From: Bacteroides eggerthii
GTDB lineage: Bacteria; Bacteroidota; Bacteroidia; Bacteroidales; Bacteroidaceae
Assembly (NCBI RefSeq): GCF_025146565.1
Contig: NZ_CP102258.1
Location: forward strand, 4,062,001 to 4,126,000
Reading direction: 5' to 3'
DNA length: 64,000 nucleotides
Position numbers and translations under genes: made by a program. How positions within the stretch are numbered: the first letter of the stretch is position 1; every line of letters begins with the position of its first letter. Positions 16,617 to 25,657 of the stretch are shown here, piece by piece. The notes below the pieces were generated by a model, which had not been told where the DNA came from, made no database searches, and saw only the letters and a program-made list of their open reading frames with translations.

Positions 16617-19238
16617 ATGAGAAAGACCTTACTAATAGCACTATCACTCACCTTAACCATAGCAATGGTAAAGGCACAAGCACCGGCCACTATCAGGCTG
16701 ACCGACGTCACTCTGATGCATGAGATGAGGGAAACGGGCATACCGGAAGACAAAGCTATCATCAGCGACCGGAATGTATCGTTCCAATGGCCGCTCCTTG
16801 CCGACCTCAAAACGCAAGACAGCGAGCTAAAGGCACTTGCCGCCCAGGCCGCCTTGAAAAAAGCAGATAAAACTAAACTTCGCTATAAAGTACGCTGGTC
16901 ACAAGATGCAACCTTCAAAAAAGGAACCATGCAAGCCGAAACCCGCTGGCCTTTTTTCAATCCGGAACAAGCTCTGGCACCGGGCACATGGCATTGGCAA
17001 TTCGGCTACGTGCTAAATGGCGCAACCAAATGGGCGCCTGTCCAACAATTTACCGTAAATAAAAACCCGGCAATGTTCTGTCCGCCGGCATTGAAAACGG
17101 TACTGACCAAACTACCGAAAGTTCATCCGCGCGTCTATATGGATAAAAGCGACTGGGATAATCTCATCAAACGCAGCCAAGGAAGTGCCGACCGCAAGAC
17201 CTATATCACTCGCGCAGACAAAGCACTTGCCACACCTATGAAATCTGTCAATGACATCAATACCAAATTGGCGGAAAAGCTGACTAATGCAGCCCAGCGA
17301 GAAGCAATGATGACCCGCGAAAGCCGTCGTGTTATTGATGCGGAAGAAGGTAATATCGATGTACTGGCACGTGCCTACCTATTGACTAAAGACCGTCGCT
17401 ACGCCGACGAAGCCTTGAAGCGTGTCAAAGAAATCATCACATGGGGAGGAAACAAAAACATAGTCGGCAATTTCAACGAGGCCACAATGCTGTCCCTCTG
17501 CTCCACCATTTACGACACACTGTATGATTTACTGGATGACGCCACTCGCCAACTGTTTCTGGAGCATATAAAAAAATACGGAAACAACCTGTTTAAGATG
17601 TATAACAACCGTTTGGAGAACTTCATTGCCGACAACCATGTATGGCAAATGAACTTCCGTATCTTCACAATGGCTGCCTTTACCGTTTACGGTGAATTGC
17701 CCGAAGCCGACACTTGGGTGGATTATTGCTACAATCTCTGGCTGGCACGCTTCCCCGGTCTGAACAAAGACGGCGGATGGCACAACGGTGACTCCTACTT
17801 CATCGTAAACGTCCGTACCCTGGTCGAAGTTCCCTATTTTTATAGTCGCATCACCGGCTACAACTACTTCAACGACCCTTGGTACCAGGGTAATGCCTTA
17901 TACATCATTTATCACCAGCCTCCTTTTTCCAAATCCGCCGGAAACGGTAGCGCACACCTGAACGTAACGCGGCCAAGAGGTTCCAGAGTGGGATACGCCG
18001 ATGCACTGGCACGCATGACGGGAAATACGTATGCTGCCGATTATGTGCGTATTATACAAGCCAGTCGTGCCAATATACTGGAAGAAGACAATGTTGGCAA
18101 AGAAGCCGGACTTGGTTGGTTCCGCCTGCAATGCAACAAACCGTTGCCTACCGGCGCCGGACTGAAAGACCTGCCATTTGGATATGTATTCCCCGAAACC
18201 GGACTTGCTTCATTCTCCACCAACCTTGAACGTGTGGGCCGCAGTGCCATGTTCAGTTTCCGTAGCAGTCCTTACGGCAGCACCTCCCATGCGCTGGCAA
18301 ACCAGAATGCGTTCAATACATTTTGGTCGGGACAACCGCTATTTTACAGTAGCGGACACCACATCAGCTTCATCGACAAGCACAGCATGTATTGTCATCG
18401 CGCCACCCGCGCCCATAATACCATTCTTGTAAACGGCATCGGACAACGCATCGGCACCGAAGGTTACGGCTGGATTCCACGCTACTATGTGGGCGAAAAG
18501 ATAGGCTACGTACTGGGTGATGCATCCAATGCCTACGGAAAGGTTATTTCTAAAAGCTGGCTGGCAAGAGCCAAAAAGGAAGAAGTATCGTTCAGCCCCG
18601 AAGCCGGTTGGGACGACGTGAAGCTAAAAACCTTCCGCCGTCACATCGTAGAACTGGGAAAAACCGGATTCACATTCATCTATGACGAACTGGAAGCCGA
18701 AGAACCTGTCACTTGGAGCTATCTGCTACATACGGTCACCAATCCGATGAATGTCAATATGGTAAACGAGTTTGTGCACGTTCAGGCTACCAGTAAGAAC
18801 GGCATTTCCGACGCCTACCTACTGGGCAGTGATGAATTGAAGACAGACACTACCAGCCATTTTTTCACTCCTGCCACCAATTGGCTGCGCGCCGACGACA
18901 AAGGAAACTTCAAGAAGTATCCGAACCATTGGCATTTCACCGCCACTTCAGGCAAGCACAAAGTGTATCGTTTTGTCACTATTATTCATACCCATATCAA
19001 CAAAACCACTCCCGACAAACCGTTCTCCATACCGCAACGTCTGAAAGACGGCAGCATCAAGATGGGAAGCTGGATCATCAAGGCCAACGTATCTTCCGAG
19101 GGCAAACCTTCGTTCGATGTACGTTTCCCAAGACCCCAGTACGATGCGGCAGTGACCTACGACGGTGACGTGACCGTAGTACGCGAAGACGGTTACGAAA
19201 CAACTTTAAGAGACAAATTACCCGAACTGGAAATCTAA
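16617..19238 (+). CDS. Lyase 2: DUF4962 + heparinase II/III-like polysaccharide lyase
   Basis: This 873-residue protein is the closest relative of lyase 1 in the window, with long identical stretches such as SSGHHISF and RAHNTILVNG. It has a signal peptide (cleavage near VKAQ) with no lipobox, so a periplasmic place is inferred. The architecture is a DUF4962-type module (about 20-155), an alpha-toroid (about 160-480) and a heparinase II/III-like beta-sandwich. Candidate catalytic residues are Asn340-His341 (ADNHVWQ), Tyr394 (NGDSYF) and His558 (GSTSHALANQ). It sits inside the SusC1 operon, between SusD1 and the DUF3575 gene, so it probably works on fragments imported by SusC1/SusD1. Substrate is unknown. 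Similarity to lyase 1 points to duplication followed by divergence. Confidence 0.9.
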   Translation: MRKTLLIALSLTLTIAMVKAQAPATIRLTDVTLMHEMRETGIPEDKAIISDRNVSFQWPLLADLKTQDSELKALAAQAALKKADKTKLRYKVRWSQDATFKKGTMQAETRWPFFNPEQALAPGTWHWQFGYVLNGATKWAPVQQFTVNKNPAMFCPPALKTVLTKLPKVHPRVYMDKSDWDNLIKRSQGSADRKTYITRADKALATPMKSVNDINTKLAEKLTNAAQREAMMTRESRRVIDAEEGNIDVLARAYLLTKDRRYADEALKRVKEIITWGGNKNIVGNFNEATMLSLCSTIYDTLYDLLDDATRQLFLEHIKKYGNNLFKMYNNRLENFIADNHVWQMNFRIFTMAAFTVYGELPEADTWVDYCYNLWLARFPGLNKDGGWHNGDSYFIVNVRTLVEVPYFYSRITGYNYFNDPWYQGNALYIIYHQPPFSKSAGNGSAHLNVTRPRGSRVGYADALARMTGNTYAADYVRIIQASRANILEEDNVGKEAGLGWFRLQCNKPLPTGAGLKDLPFGYVFPETGLASFSTNLERVGRSAMFSFRSSPYGSTSHALANQNAFNTFWSGQPLFYSSGHHISFIDKHSMYCHRATRAHNTILVNGIGQRIGTEGYGWIPRYYVGEKIGYVLGDASNAYGKVISKSWLARAKKEEVSFSPEAGWDDVKLKTFRRHIVELGKTGFTFIYDELEAEEPVTWSYLLHTVTNPMNVNMVNEFVHVQATSKNGISDAYLLGSDELKTDTTSHFFTPATNWLRADDKGNFKKYPNHWHFTATSGKHKVYRFVTIIHTHINKTTPDKPFSIPQRLKDGSIKMGSWIIKANVSSEGKPSFDVRFPRPQYDAAVTYDGDVTVVREDGYETTLRDKLPELEI

Positions 19239-19254
19239 TAATACCGAAAAACAT

Positions 19255-20013
19255 ATGAAATCGAATAGATTCATGCAACGGGGCTTTACCCTGACACTCT
19301 GCCTGATGGTATCGTTATTGGTGGGAGCGCAAACTCCCAAGAAGCCGCGTATGCAGACTTCCGCTTCCCCAAAAGAAACGATATATAAATCTTGGGAAGA
19401 TATGCAAGCCGAACTGAAAACAAAGAGTACACCTGCCAAAGCTCCTGCACAGACCGGCAAAAGCAATGCTGCCAAGAATAAAACGGTTAACAAAGCGCCC
19501 AAGGAGAAAAAAACGGCAACTCCCACAAAGTCCTACATCGCCCTGAAGACTAACGTGCCTTTTCTGGCAGTAGGCATACAAAATCTGGCAATAGAAATAA
19601 AACTACACAAACATATCTCCATTGACTTCCCTGTGATGTGGAGCATCGGAGATATCGAGCGTGAGCATGGACTGCATACCATCGCTTTCCAACCCGAAGG
19701 GCGCTGGTGGTTGAAGTCTGCAGGCGAAGGACACTTCTTCGGTCTGCACGCCCATGCCGCCTGGTTCAACCTGAAATGGGAAGATACGCGTTATCAAAGC
19801 GAGCAATATCCTTTGTTGGGCGCCGGCATCAGTTATGGTTATAAGTTGCCTTTTTCCGAACACTGGGGAGCCGAATTTACGCTTGGTGCGGGATATGCCA
19901 ACATGAAATACAATACATATTACAACATAGAGAACGGCGCAAAGCTGGATACCCGTAAACGTAACTATTGGGGTATCACCCGCGTAGGCGCATCCTTGGT
20001 TTACCGTTTCTAA
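19255..20013 (+). CDS. DUF3575-family protein
   Basis: This 252-residue protein has an N-terminal hydrophobic signal (to about GAQT) and a Lys/Ala/Pro-rich low-complexity stretch (about 30-85). Its C-terminal DUF3575-like domain (about 90-252) begins SYIALKTNVPFLAVGIQNLAIE and includes RWWLKSAGEGHFFGLHAHAA. The alternating pattern and terminal YRF suggest a small outer-membrane beta-barrel. In other Bacteroidetes, DUF3575 genes lie next to FimA/Mfa-type fimbrial operons, and here it is followed at 13 bp by a fimbrillin-like lipoprotein, so that pairing is kept inside a PUL. The 16-bp gap from lyase 2 indicates co-transcription. The biochemical role is unknown. Confidence 0.75.
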   Translation: MKSNRFMQRGFTLTLCLMVSLLVGAQTPKKPRMQTSASPKETIYKSWEDMQAELKTKSTPAKAPAQTGKSNAAKNKTVNKAPKEKKTATPTKSYIALKTNVPFLAVGIQNLAIEIKLHKHISIDFPVMWSIGDIEREHGLHTIAFQPEGRWWLKSAGEGHFFGLHAHAAWFNLKWEDTRYQSEQYPLLGAGISYGYKLPFSEHWGAEFTLGAGYANMKYNTYYNIENGAKLDTRKRNYWGITRVGASLVYRF

Positions 20014-20026
20014 TACCTGCAAGATT

Positions 20027-21034
20027 ATGAAGAAGAACTCATACACACCGCTTTTCAAAAGTATTTGTTGCCTGCTGTTGTCCCTGACAATGACTGCCTG
20101 CAGCCTTTACGAACATCCCGAAATGACCGAAAACGGAGAAATAGGAATAGACCCTACGGCAGTAAACGTCAACATCAACCTGTCTCTGCAACTGAAAACA
20201 GACGAGGCGGCCAATGACGAGGTTGCTTCCCGCGCCGACGCCGAAACCGGATACCGCCACCGCATTATTGTGGACGCTTATCTGAACCGCATCCTTTCCA
20301 AACGACAGGTTGTCTACAAAGAACTGACCGAAGCGGCAAAGCTGGATATGGAACTCAATCTGAAACTCCATGCACGCGACTATCAACTGGTGATATGGGC
20401 AGACTACGTCAGTGAAGACAGTGATGATGATCTTTTCTACAACACCACTACGCTCGCCCCTGTCATCTCGCCCGAAACCTATCTTGGAAACTCGGAGTAT
20501 AAAGATGTGCTTTATAGTTGTCAGGAGCTGAACTTAAGTAAATATCGCAACCAATGGAATGCCCAAGTAGCATTGAATCCCGAAATGAAACGTCCCACCG
20601 CACGTTATGAACTCATAGCCAACGACATAGAGACGTTTATGACAAACGGTGCGAAAGCGGGCAGCAAATATACCATGACCGTACGCTATCTGGGTTTCTA
20701 CGACACAGGCTTCCACACGTTGGATGGCATCAGCAAACATGGTTTGCAGTACGTCACATACAAACGCACGATTACCGTTCCCCAAGAAGGAACGCAAGAG
20801 ATGAGCATTGCTTTCGACCACATCTTCGTACCCGAAAATGGTGAAGTGCCCATTGCCGTAGAGTTGAGTAATGATAAAAACGCACTGCTGGCACGCACCT
20901 ACCTGACCCTGCAATGCAAGACAGGCGATCGCATCGTGAAGCGTTCCAATTTCCTTACCGCCGACCCGTCCGGAGGTATCGGTGTAGATCCCGGCTACGA
21001 CGGAACGATAGATGAGGATCTGACCGTAGAATAA
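20027..21034 (+). CDS. Fimbrillin-like (DUF6562/Mfa2-type) lipoprotein
   Basis: This 335-residue lipoprotein has lipobox MTAC (Cys25). After a spacer comes a fimbrillin-like beta-rich domain: YRHRIIVDAYLNR, then YQLVIWADYV, then RPTARYELIANDIETF, the same order of landmarks seen in the three longer fimbrillin-like proteins in this window. It lacks their C-terminal extension and ends in an acidic Gly/Asp-rich tail (GVDPGYDGTIDEDLTVE). It lies between the DUF3575 gene (13 bp) and another family member (52 bp). In a PUL this position is usually taken by SusE/SusF-like surface glycan-binding proteins, so a binding or surface-scaffold role is plausible. A FimB/Mfa2-type anchor subunit is the alternative. 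Confidence 0.7.
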   Translation: MKKNSYTPLFKSICCLLLSLTMTACSLYEHPEMTENGEIGIDPTAVNVNINLSLQLKTDEAANDEVASRADAETGYRHRIIVDAYLNRILSKRQVVYKELTEAAKLDMELNLKLHARDYQLVIWADYVSEDSDDDLFYNTTTLAPVISPETYLGNSEYKDVLYSCQELNLSKYRNQWNAQVALNPEMKRPTARYELIANDIETFMTNGAKAGSKYTMTVRYLGFYDTGFHTLDGISKHGLQYVTYKRTITVPQEGTQEMSIAFDHIFVPENGEVPIAVELSNDKNALLARTYLTLQCKTGDRIVKRSNFLTADPSGGIGVDPGYDGTIDEDLTVE

Positions 21035-21086
21035 GAATCAATGAGAATCAATAATAATTATATAACACTTTAATATTTCTAAGATT

Positions 21087-22706
21087 ATGAAAAGAAGTTT
21101 ACTAAACATCACAATGGCTGCATTTATCAGCTGTTTTGCAGCTTGCAGTGAAGAAGAAATTATCGCCACCCAGGACGGAACTCCCAAGGAAGTAACCGTC
21201 ATGGCACAAGTTCCTACGAATCCGGCTACACGCAGCGTAGGAGTAGACAATGTAATTGGTGACAACCAACTGCGTTGTATCCTCTCCGTCGTGAACAGTG
21301 CAAACAATTCAGAGCTAGCCCGTATAGAAAAACTGGTAGGTGCAGATGATACCAAAATATCATTCACTTTTACAGTAGGCAGTGACGTAGATTACAATTG
21401 CTTGTTCTGGGCAGATTATGTAGATAATAATGTAAGTAAATCCGGTGAAAGATATGCCGATAAGTACTACAACACAACCAATCTGCAAGGTATCAGTGTA
21501 AAGGTAGATGCCGACACGCCGGCCAACAACGCCAAATTGTTCAACAATGCCGCTGCCGATGCCTTCTATGGTGTACTTCCTAAAGCCTACATTGACGATT
21601 CTCAAACACCAAGCATTACTTTGAAGCGTCCGTTTGCCAAACTGAACCTGAAACCTGAGAGTAACGATGGATGGGCAAACCAAATCACAACAATGGATAT
21701 AGAATTTAATATGCCGGGAGAGTTCAACATGTTGACAGGTAAAGCTGCCGGTTCCAAGACGCCCGTGAAAGCAACCGGAGTATCCAAAGCTGAAAACGCT
21801 TATTTCTCAACATTCTTGTTCATTGAAGATCCCGAAACAGCAAAGTTCAATGATGATATCAAAATAAGTTTTGTCAAACCGGGCTCCGAACCTTCCGAAA
21901 CTGTAACAAGAACTATCAAAGGAGGATTTAATATTAAACCGAATAATGAAATTAATGGCGAAGCCAACCTCTCTAAAGAACAAGATATTACTGTGGATGT
22001 AACCGTTGACGGTAAGCCTGAAGATCCAAATGCACCGAAAGTAGGAGATTACTTCTACACTGACGGCACTTGGTCCACAGAGCTAAATGGTGAAAAAACC
22101 GTAGCCGGTGTTATTTTTGACTTGGCAGCGGATGACGTTTTAGAAAACTACGAAGGAAGCAACCTGCAAGACAAAGTAAGAGGATGGGTAGTGGCATTGA
22201 ACGATATTTCCGCTAAATGGTATGACGGATCATCTAATCTCACCGGTAATAATTTAACAAATACGATTGAAGGCGTAGCAGTCCCAACAAGTACAGGTCC
22301 AGAGCAGATAGCCAAAGAATTATTAGGATATAAAAATTCAAAAGCTATCACAGCTGTAACAACTGATTCAGAAAAGTTCCCTGCTAATACAGAATGTAGC
22401 AATTGGTCCCCAAAAATAACCAGCAATACAACAAGCGGTTGGTATTTTCCCTCAATAGCCCAACTTCAAAGAATATATCAAGCCGAGACAACTATTACCG
22501 ATAAATTAATAGCAGCAAGCGGTAAAGCTGTTAATACAGGAGTATATCTAAGTAGTACTCTATACAAGACCAAAGAGCTTAGCTATGCTCCTTTAGGGAT
22601 CAATCTCAAAGAAGCAGACAAAGCTGAGCAGGCAAATTCTTACGGGATTGCTAGAACCCAAAGAGCGAATGGCGGATATTATGTTCGTGCCGTCCTGACT
22701 TTCTAA
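21087..22706 (+). CDS. Fimbrillin-like (DUF6562-type) lipoprotein with C-terminal DUF1566-like domain
   Basis: This 539-residue lipoprotein has lipobox FAAC (Cys20) followed by SEEE, a surface-export pattern. Residues of about 30-300 form a DUF6562-like fimbrillin fold, with landmarks NQLRCILSVVN, YNCLFWADYV, ADKYYNTTNL and RPFAKLNLKP. After the Pro-containing linker GKPEDPNAPK, a second domain begins with VGDYFYTDGTW at about 325. It includes RGWVVALND and WYFPSIAQLQRIYQ and ends YYVRAVLTF, which recalls DUF1566/Lcl-type C-type-lectin-like domains. Two homologues sit at 50206-53673. It is the last gene of the SusC1 operon, before a strong terminator. A surface glycan-binding role is inferred from position; it is not shown. 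Confidence 0.72.
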   Translation: MKRSLLNITMAAFISCFAACSEEEIIATQDGTPKEVTVMAQVPTNPATRSVGVDNVIGDNQLRCILSVVNSANNSELARIEKLVGADDTKISFTFTVGSDVDYNCLFWADYVDNNVSKSGERYADKYYNTTNLQGISVKVDADTPANNAKLFNNAAADAFYGVLPKAYIDDSQTPSITLKRPFAKLNLKPESNDGWANQITTMDIEFNMPGEFNMLTGKAAGSKTPVKATGVSKAENAYFSTFLFIEDPETAKFNDDIKISFVKPGSEPSETVTRTIKGGFNIKPNNEINGEANLSKEQDITVDVTVDGKPEDPNAPKVGDYFYTDGTWSTELNGEKTVAGVIFDLAADDVLENYEGSNLQDKVRGWVVALNDISAKWYDGSSNLTGNNLTNTIEGVAVPTSTGPEQIAKELLGYKNSKAITAVTTDSEKFPANTECSNWSPKITSNTTSGWYFPSIAQLQRIYQAETTITDKLIAASGKAVNTGVYLSSTLYKTKELSYAPLGINLKEADKAEQANSYGIARTQRANGGYYVRAVLTF

Positions 22707-22734
22707 CTCCCATTAACGGCCTTATATCAATTCC

Positions 22735-22769
22735 AAGAAAGGCAAGCCCCTTTCATCCTTGCCTTTCTT
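22735..22769 (+). terminator. Rho-independent terminator of the SusC1 operon
   Basis: AAGAAAGGCAAG (22735-22746) and CTTGCCTTTCTT (22758-22769) pair perfectly over 12 bp with an 11-nt loop. A T-rich stretch follows. Confidence 0.88.
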
Positions 22770-22776
22770 CATTAAG

Positions 22777-22863
22777 TTTTGTCATTCAGAGCGCAGCGAA
22801 GAATCTCCTCTCTCACTATTCATAAAAACAAGTAATTCTTCCATTTCGTTCTGAATGACAAAG
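22777..22863. repeat. REP-like palindrome (copy 1)
   Basis: The left arm begins TTTTGTCATTCAGAGCG and the right arm ends TTCTGAATGACAAAGC. The arms are near-perfect inverted repeats of about 28 bp around a 28-nt AT-rich centre. A related palindrome lies at 44841-44920. The core GTCATTCAGAGCGAAGCGAA type is familiar as a dispersed intergenic repeat in Bacteroides genomes. It lies between the SusC1-operon terminator and lyase 3; the remaining 130 bp up to lyase 3 shows no clear promoter. Confidence 0.65.
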
Positions 22864-22999
22864 CTAAATATTAACATTCCCCTAAATTAAAAAAGAGAAA
22901 AAGCCTTCTAACAAAAACGACGGCTTCCTTACATGAAAACGCCTAAGAATCGCAAGCTGTTATTTTCAAAGCATTAGCAACTATATAGAATATACCATT

Positions 23000-25561
23000 A
23001 TGAAACAAAGTTCCTGCCTACGGTTATTGCCATATCTCTTTGCTGTCCTACTGTTGTTCTGCGCCTGCCATGACGATGCAATGCCCGAACAACCGGCTTC
23101 CACCGACACCGAACCCCCCGAAGCACTTGATGCCTATCATGACAAGATACGAGAGAAACCTTATCCCAAAGCAGACAATGAACTTTATCTGAACCCCTCG
23201 CCCCTCATCGTTCCACAAACCATGAAGACCGGCGCCAAGCTGCAATTCTCCCTTTCACGCAGCAAAAACTTCGATACACCCGAAACCGTCACCTCACAAG
23301 CCGTAGCGTGGTGTATGTTCAACCCCCATAAAAAGCTGGAAAACGGCACATGGTACTGGCGTTTTCGCAACATCTCCGCCGACGGAACCGAAGAAGCATG
23401 GAGCGAGATCCATCCATTCGAAGTAAAAGAAACGACTCCCGTTTTCGTTACCCCGCCGTTCGAAACATTCCGACAATATGCACCCCACACTTACCCTCGC
23501 CTCTACTGCTTTCTGGACGACCGAATTCAGGAAGCACGACAAGAAGCAAGCTCACATTCCGAATACCAGCGACTGATCCAAAACGCTGCCGATGCCCTCA
23601 AAGCAGACCTGACTGCCATCGGCAACCCATACAGCCAAATCAATGTCATCAAAAGATACGTACAAAGCCTTTATCAAGCCTACTATCTGACACAGCAGGA
23701 GACCTATGCCAAACGCCTGCACGAACTGCTGCAACTATTGCTCAACACCCCTGTGAGCGATGCCGTCCTGTTTGCCGACAACTTCGGAAGCACCAACATC
23801 GCTTACTGCTTCCTCAAGCCCTACGATTTGCTCTACAAACGACTGAGCAGCGAAGAACGCCAAAGTGTAGAAAACTTGTTGATGCGTGTACTGCGCTTTT
23901 ATTATCCGCAACAACAGGGTACGCAGGAAAACCGCATCTTCGATAATCATTTCTGGCAACAAAACCTGCGTGTACTCTTTCAAACCACTTTCCTGCTTTA
24001 CGATAACGAAGCCCTGCAAGATGAGGTGTTGCCCATAATGGAATATTACTATGAACTGTGGACAGCCCGCGCACCGGCTTCCGGCTTCAACCGGGACGGA
24101 ATGTGGGCCAACGGAACAGGCTATTTTAACAACAATGTGTATACACTGTTTTATATGCCGATGCTCCTCTCGCACATCACACGCAAAGACTTCCTGCTGC
24201 ATCCCTGGTATCGAAATGCCGGACAGGCGCTCACTTTCACCTGTCCGCCGGAATCCAGGAATATCGGTTTCGGTGATAATAGTGAAAAATATACCACGTC
24301 AACCTACCAATATGCGGCTTTCGCCGATTTTCTGGCACGAGAAACGGAAGACGGATATGCAGGCTGGTATGCCCGGCAAGCGGCAAAGACTTTAGTCCGC
24401 GACAACGACATGCGTCTCTACCGTATGGCAAGCAATACGCTCTCCTATGTAACGGAACTTCCGGCAGACTGCCCGAAACTCATCTGGTACAAAGATGCGG
24501 GTGAAGTAGCGATACACAGTGACCTGACGAATCCCCGGAACGACTTGGCGCTGGCCTTCCGTTCCAGCACATTCGGTTCGGGAAGCCATACGGTCTCCAA
24601 CCAAAATGCGTTCAACCTGCTCTACCGCGGCGCAAACATATATCGCAGCAGTGGCTACTACACCAGCTTCTCCGATGCCCACAACCTGATGTCTTATCGC
24701 CACACCCGCGCCCACAACACGATACTGGTCAACGGCATCGGACAGCCTTACTCCATGCAAGGCTATGGCAACGTGATGCGCGCCATGGGAGGTGACAACC
24801 TCTCCTACTGTTTGGGCGACGCTTCCAAAGCATACTCCGGCATCAGCACAGATCCCATGTGGGTGGAAGCTTTCGAAGCAGCCGGCATCACACAAACTCC
24901 AGAGAACGGGTTCGGTTCCACACCGCTCACTCTATACCGCCGCCACGTACTGATGCTGCACCCCGACATCGTCGTCATTTACGATGAGCTGGAGGCCAAA
25001 GAAGCCGTACGGTGGGACTGGCTGCTACACAGCCCCACCGAGTTCAGCATCGACAGCAACCGGCAAACGGTAACCACTTGCAATACGGAAAAAGCTTTCA
25101 CCGCCACTACCAGCCTGTTCAGCAACGAACAGATAACCCTGTCGCAAACCGACCGTTTCACCGTACCGCCTCCCGGAGCATCCGATACTACCTATCCCAA
25201 CCAGTGGCACCTGACGGCTTGCATCGACGGAAAAGCAAAGACACGCATACTTGCCGTCATCCAGATAAAACCCGACAACGATACTCCCGTCAAGATACAA
25301 CGTAACGGAAATATCCTGACCTGCGGTTACTGGACGATAGAGGCCGGGCTGGATGCTTCTTCACCTGCCATGCTGAACGTAACGCACAGCATGAAGAAGT
25401 CGTCCTTTCACTATGGCAACGCCTCCCTTGTGCTGGGCGGACAATCCTATGTGCCTGCCGACCGTAGTTCGTCTATACTCTATGATAAGATAAATGGAGA
25501 ATACCTCGTCATGGAACAGGCAGACCATCGGCCGCTTTCAACCCGCGCCTCAAGCCGTTAA
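23000..25561 (+). CDS. Lyase 3: DUF4962 + heparinase II/III-like lipoprotein
   Basis: This 853-residue protein begins with a lipoprotein signal (lipobox FCAC, Cys23) followed by HDDA, a surface-export pattern, so it is likely displayed on the cell surface. It belongs to the second lyase subtype in the window (with lyases 4 and 5), recognised by REKPYPKADNELYLNPSPL near the N-terminus and ARAPASGFNRDG in the toroid. Candidate catalytic residues are Asn316-His317 (FDNHFWQ), Tyr375 (GTGYF) and His530 (GSGSHTVSNQNAFN). The heparinase-like beta-sandwich covers roughly 510-853, with RAHNTILVNG. It is followed after 96 bp by the first hybrid sensor gene, which has its own promoter box. A role in initial cutting of extracellular polymer is inferred. 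Confidence 0.88.
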   Translation: MKQSSCLRLLPYLFAVLLLFCACHDDAMPEQPASTDTEPPEALDAYHDKIREKPYPKADNELYLNPSPLIVPQTMKTGAKLQFSLSRSKNFDTPETVTSQAVAWCMFNPHKKLENGTWYWRFRNISADGTEEAWSEIHPFEVKETTPVFVTPPFETFRQYAPHTYPRLYCFLDDRIQEARQEASSHSEYQRLIQNAADALKADLTAIGNPYSQINVIKRYVQSLYQAYYLTQQETYAKRLHELLQLLLNTPVSDAVLFADNFGSTNIAYCFLKPYDLLYKRLSSEERQSVENLLMRVLRFYYPQQQGTQENRIFDNHFWQQNLRVLFQTTFLLYDNEALQDEVLPIMEYYYELWTARAPASGFNRDGMWANGTGYFNNNVYTLFYMPMLLSHITRKDFLLHPWYRNAGQALTFTCPPESRNIGFGDNSEKYTTSTYQYAAFADFLARETEDGYAGWYARQAAKTLVRDNDMRLYRMASNTLSYVTELPADCPKLIWYKDAGEVAIHSDLTNPRNDLALAFRSSTFGSGSHTVSNQNAFNLLYRGANIYRSSGYYTSFSDAHNLMSYRHTRAHNTILVNGIGQPYSMQGYGNVMRAMGGDNLSYCLGDASKAYSGISTDPMWVEAFEAAGITQTPENGFGSTPLTLYRRHVLMLHPDIVVIYDELEAKEAVRWDWLLHSPTEFSIDSNRQTVTTCNTEKAFTATTSLFSNEQITLSQTDRFTVPPPGASDTTYPNQWHLTACIDGKAKTRILAVIQIKPDNDTPVKIQRNGNILTCGYWTIEAGLDASSPAMLNVTHSMKKSSFHYGNASLVLGGQSYVPADRSSSILYDKINGEYLVMEQADHRPLSTRASSR

Positions 25562-25623
25562 ATCCGTAGGTAACGGGCACGAACAAATATGCCGCAAAGC
25601 TATCATATTGAAAAATAATTCCA

Positions 25624-25632
25624 TATCTTTGC
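25624..25632 (+). promoter_or_regulatory. -7 element of hybrid sensor 1
   Basis: TATCTTTGC fits TAnnTTTGC exactly and lies 25 bp before the start codon of the first hybrid two-component gene. No TTTG was seen at the expected -33 position. This gives the regulators a possible promoter independent of lyase 3. Confidence 0.5.
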
Positions 25633-25657
25633 CCAATAACCTTATTCTTCATCGGAC

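Noticed and set aside
19255..22706. Reading this stretch as a fimbrial operon
   Set aside because: There is no tip/usher-like set, the genes are fused into a SusC-lyase operon, and two homologues follow SusC/SusD and lyase 5 elsewhere in the window, so a PUL role is more economical.
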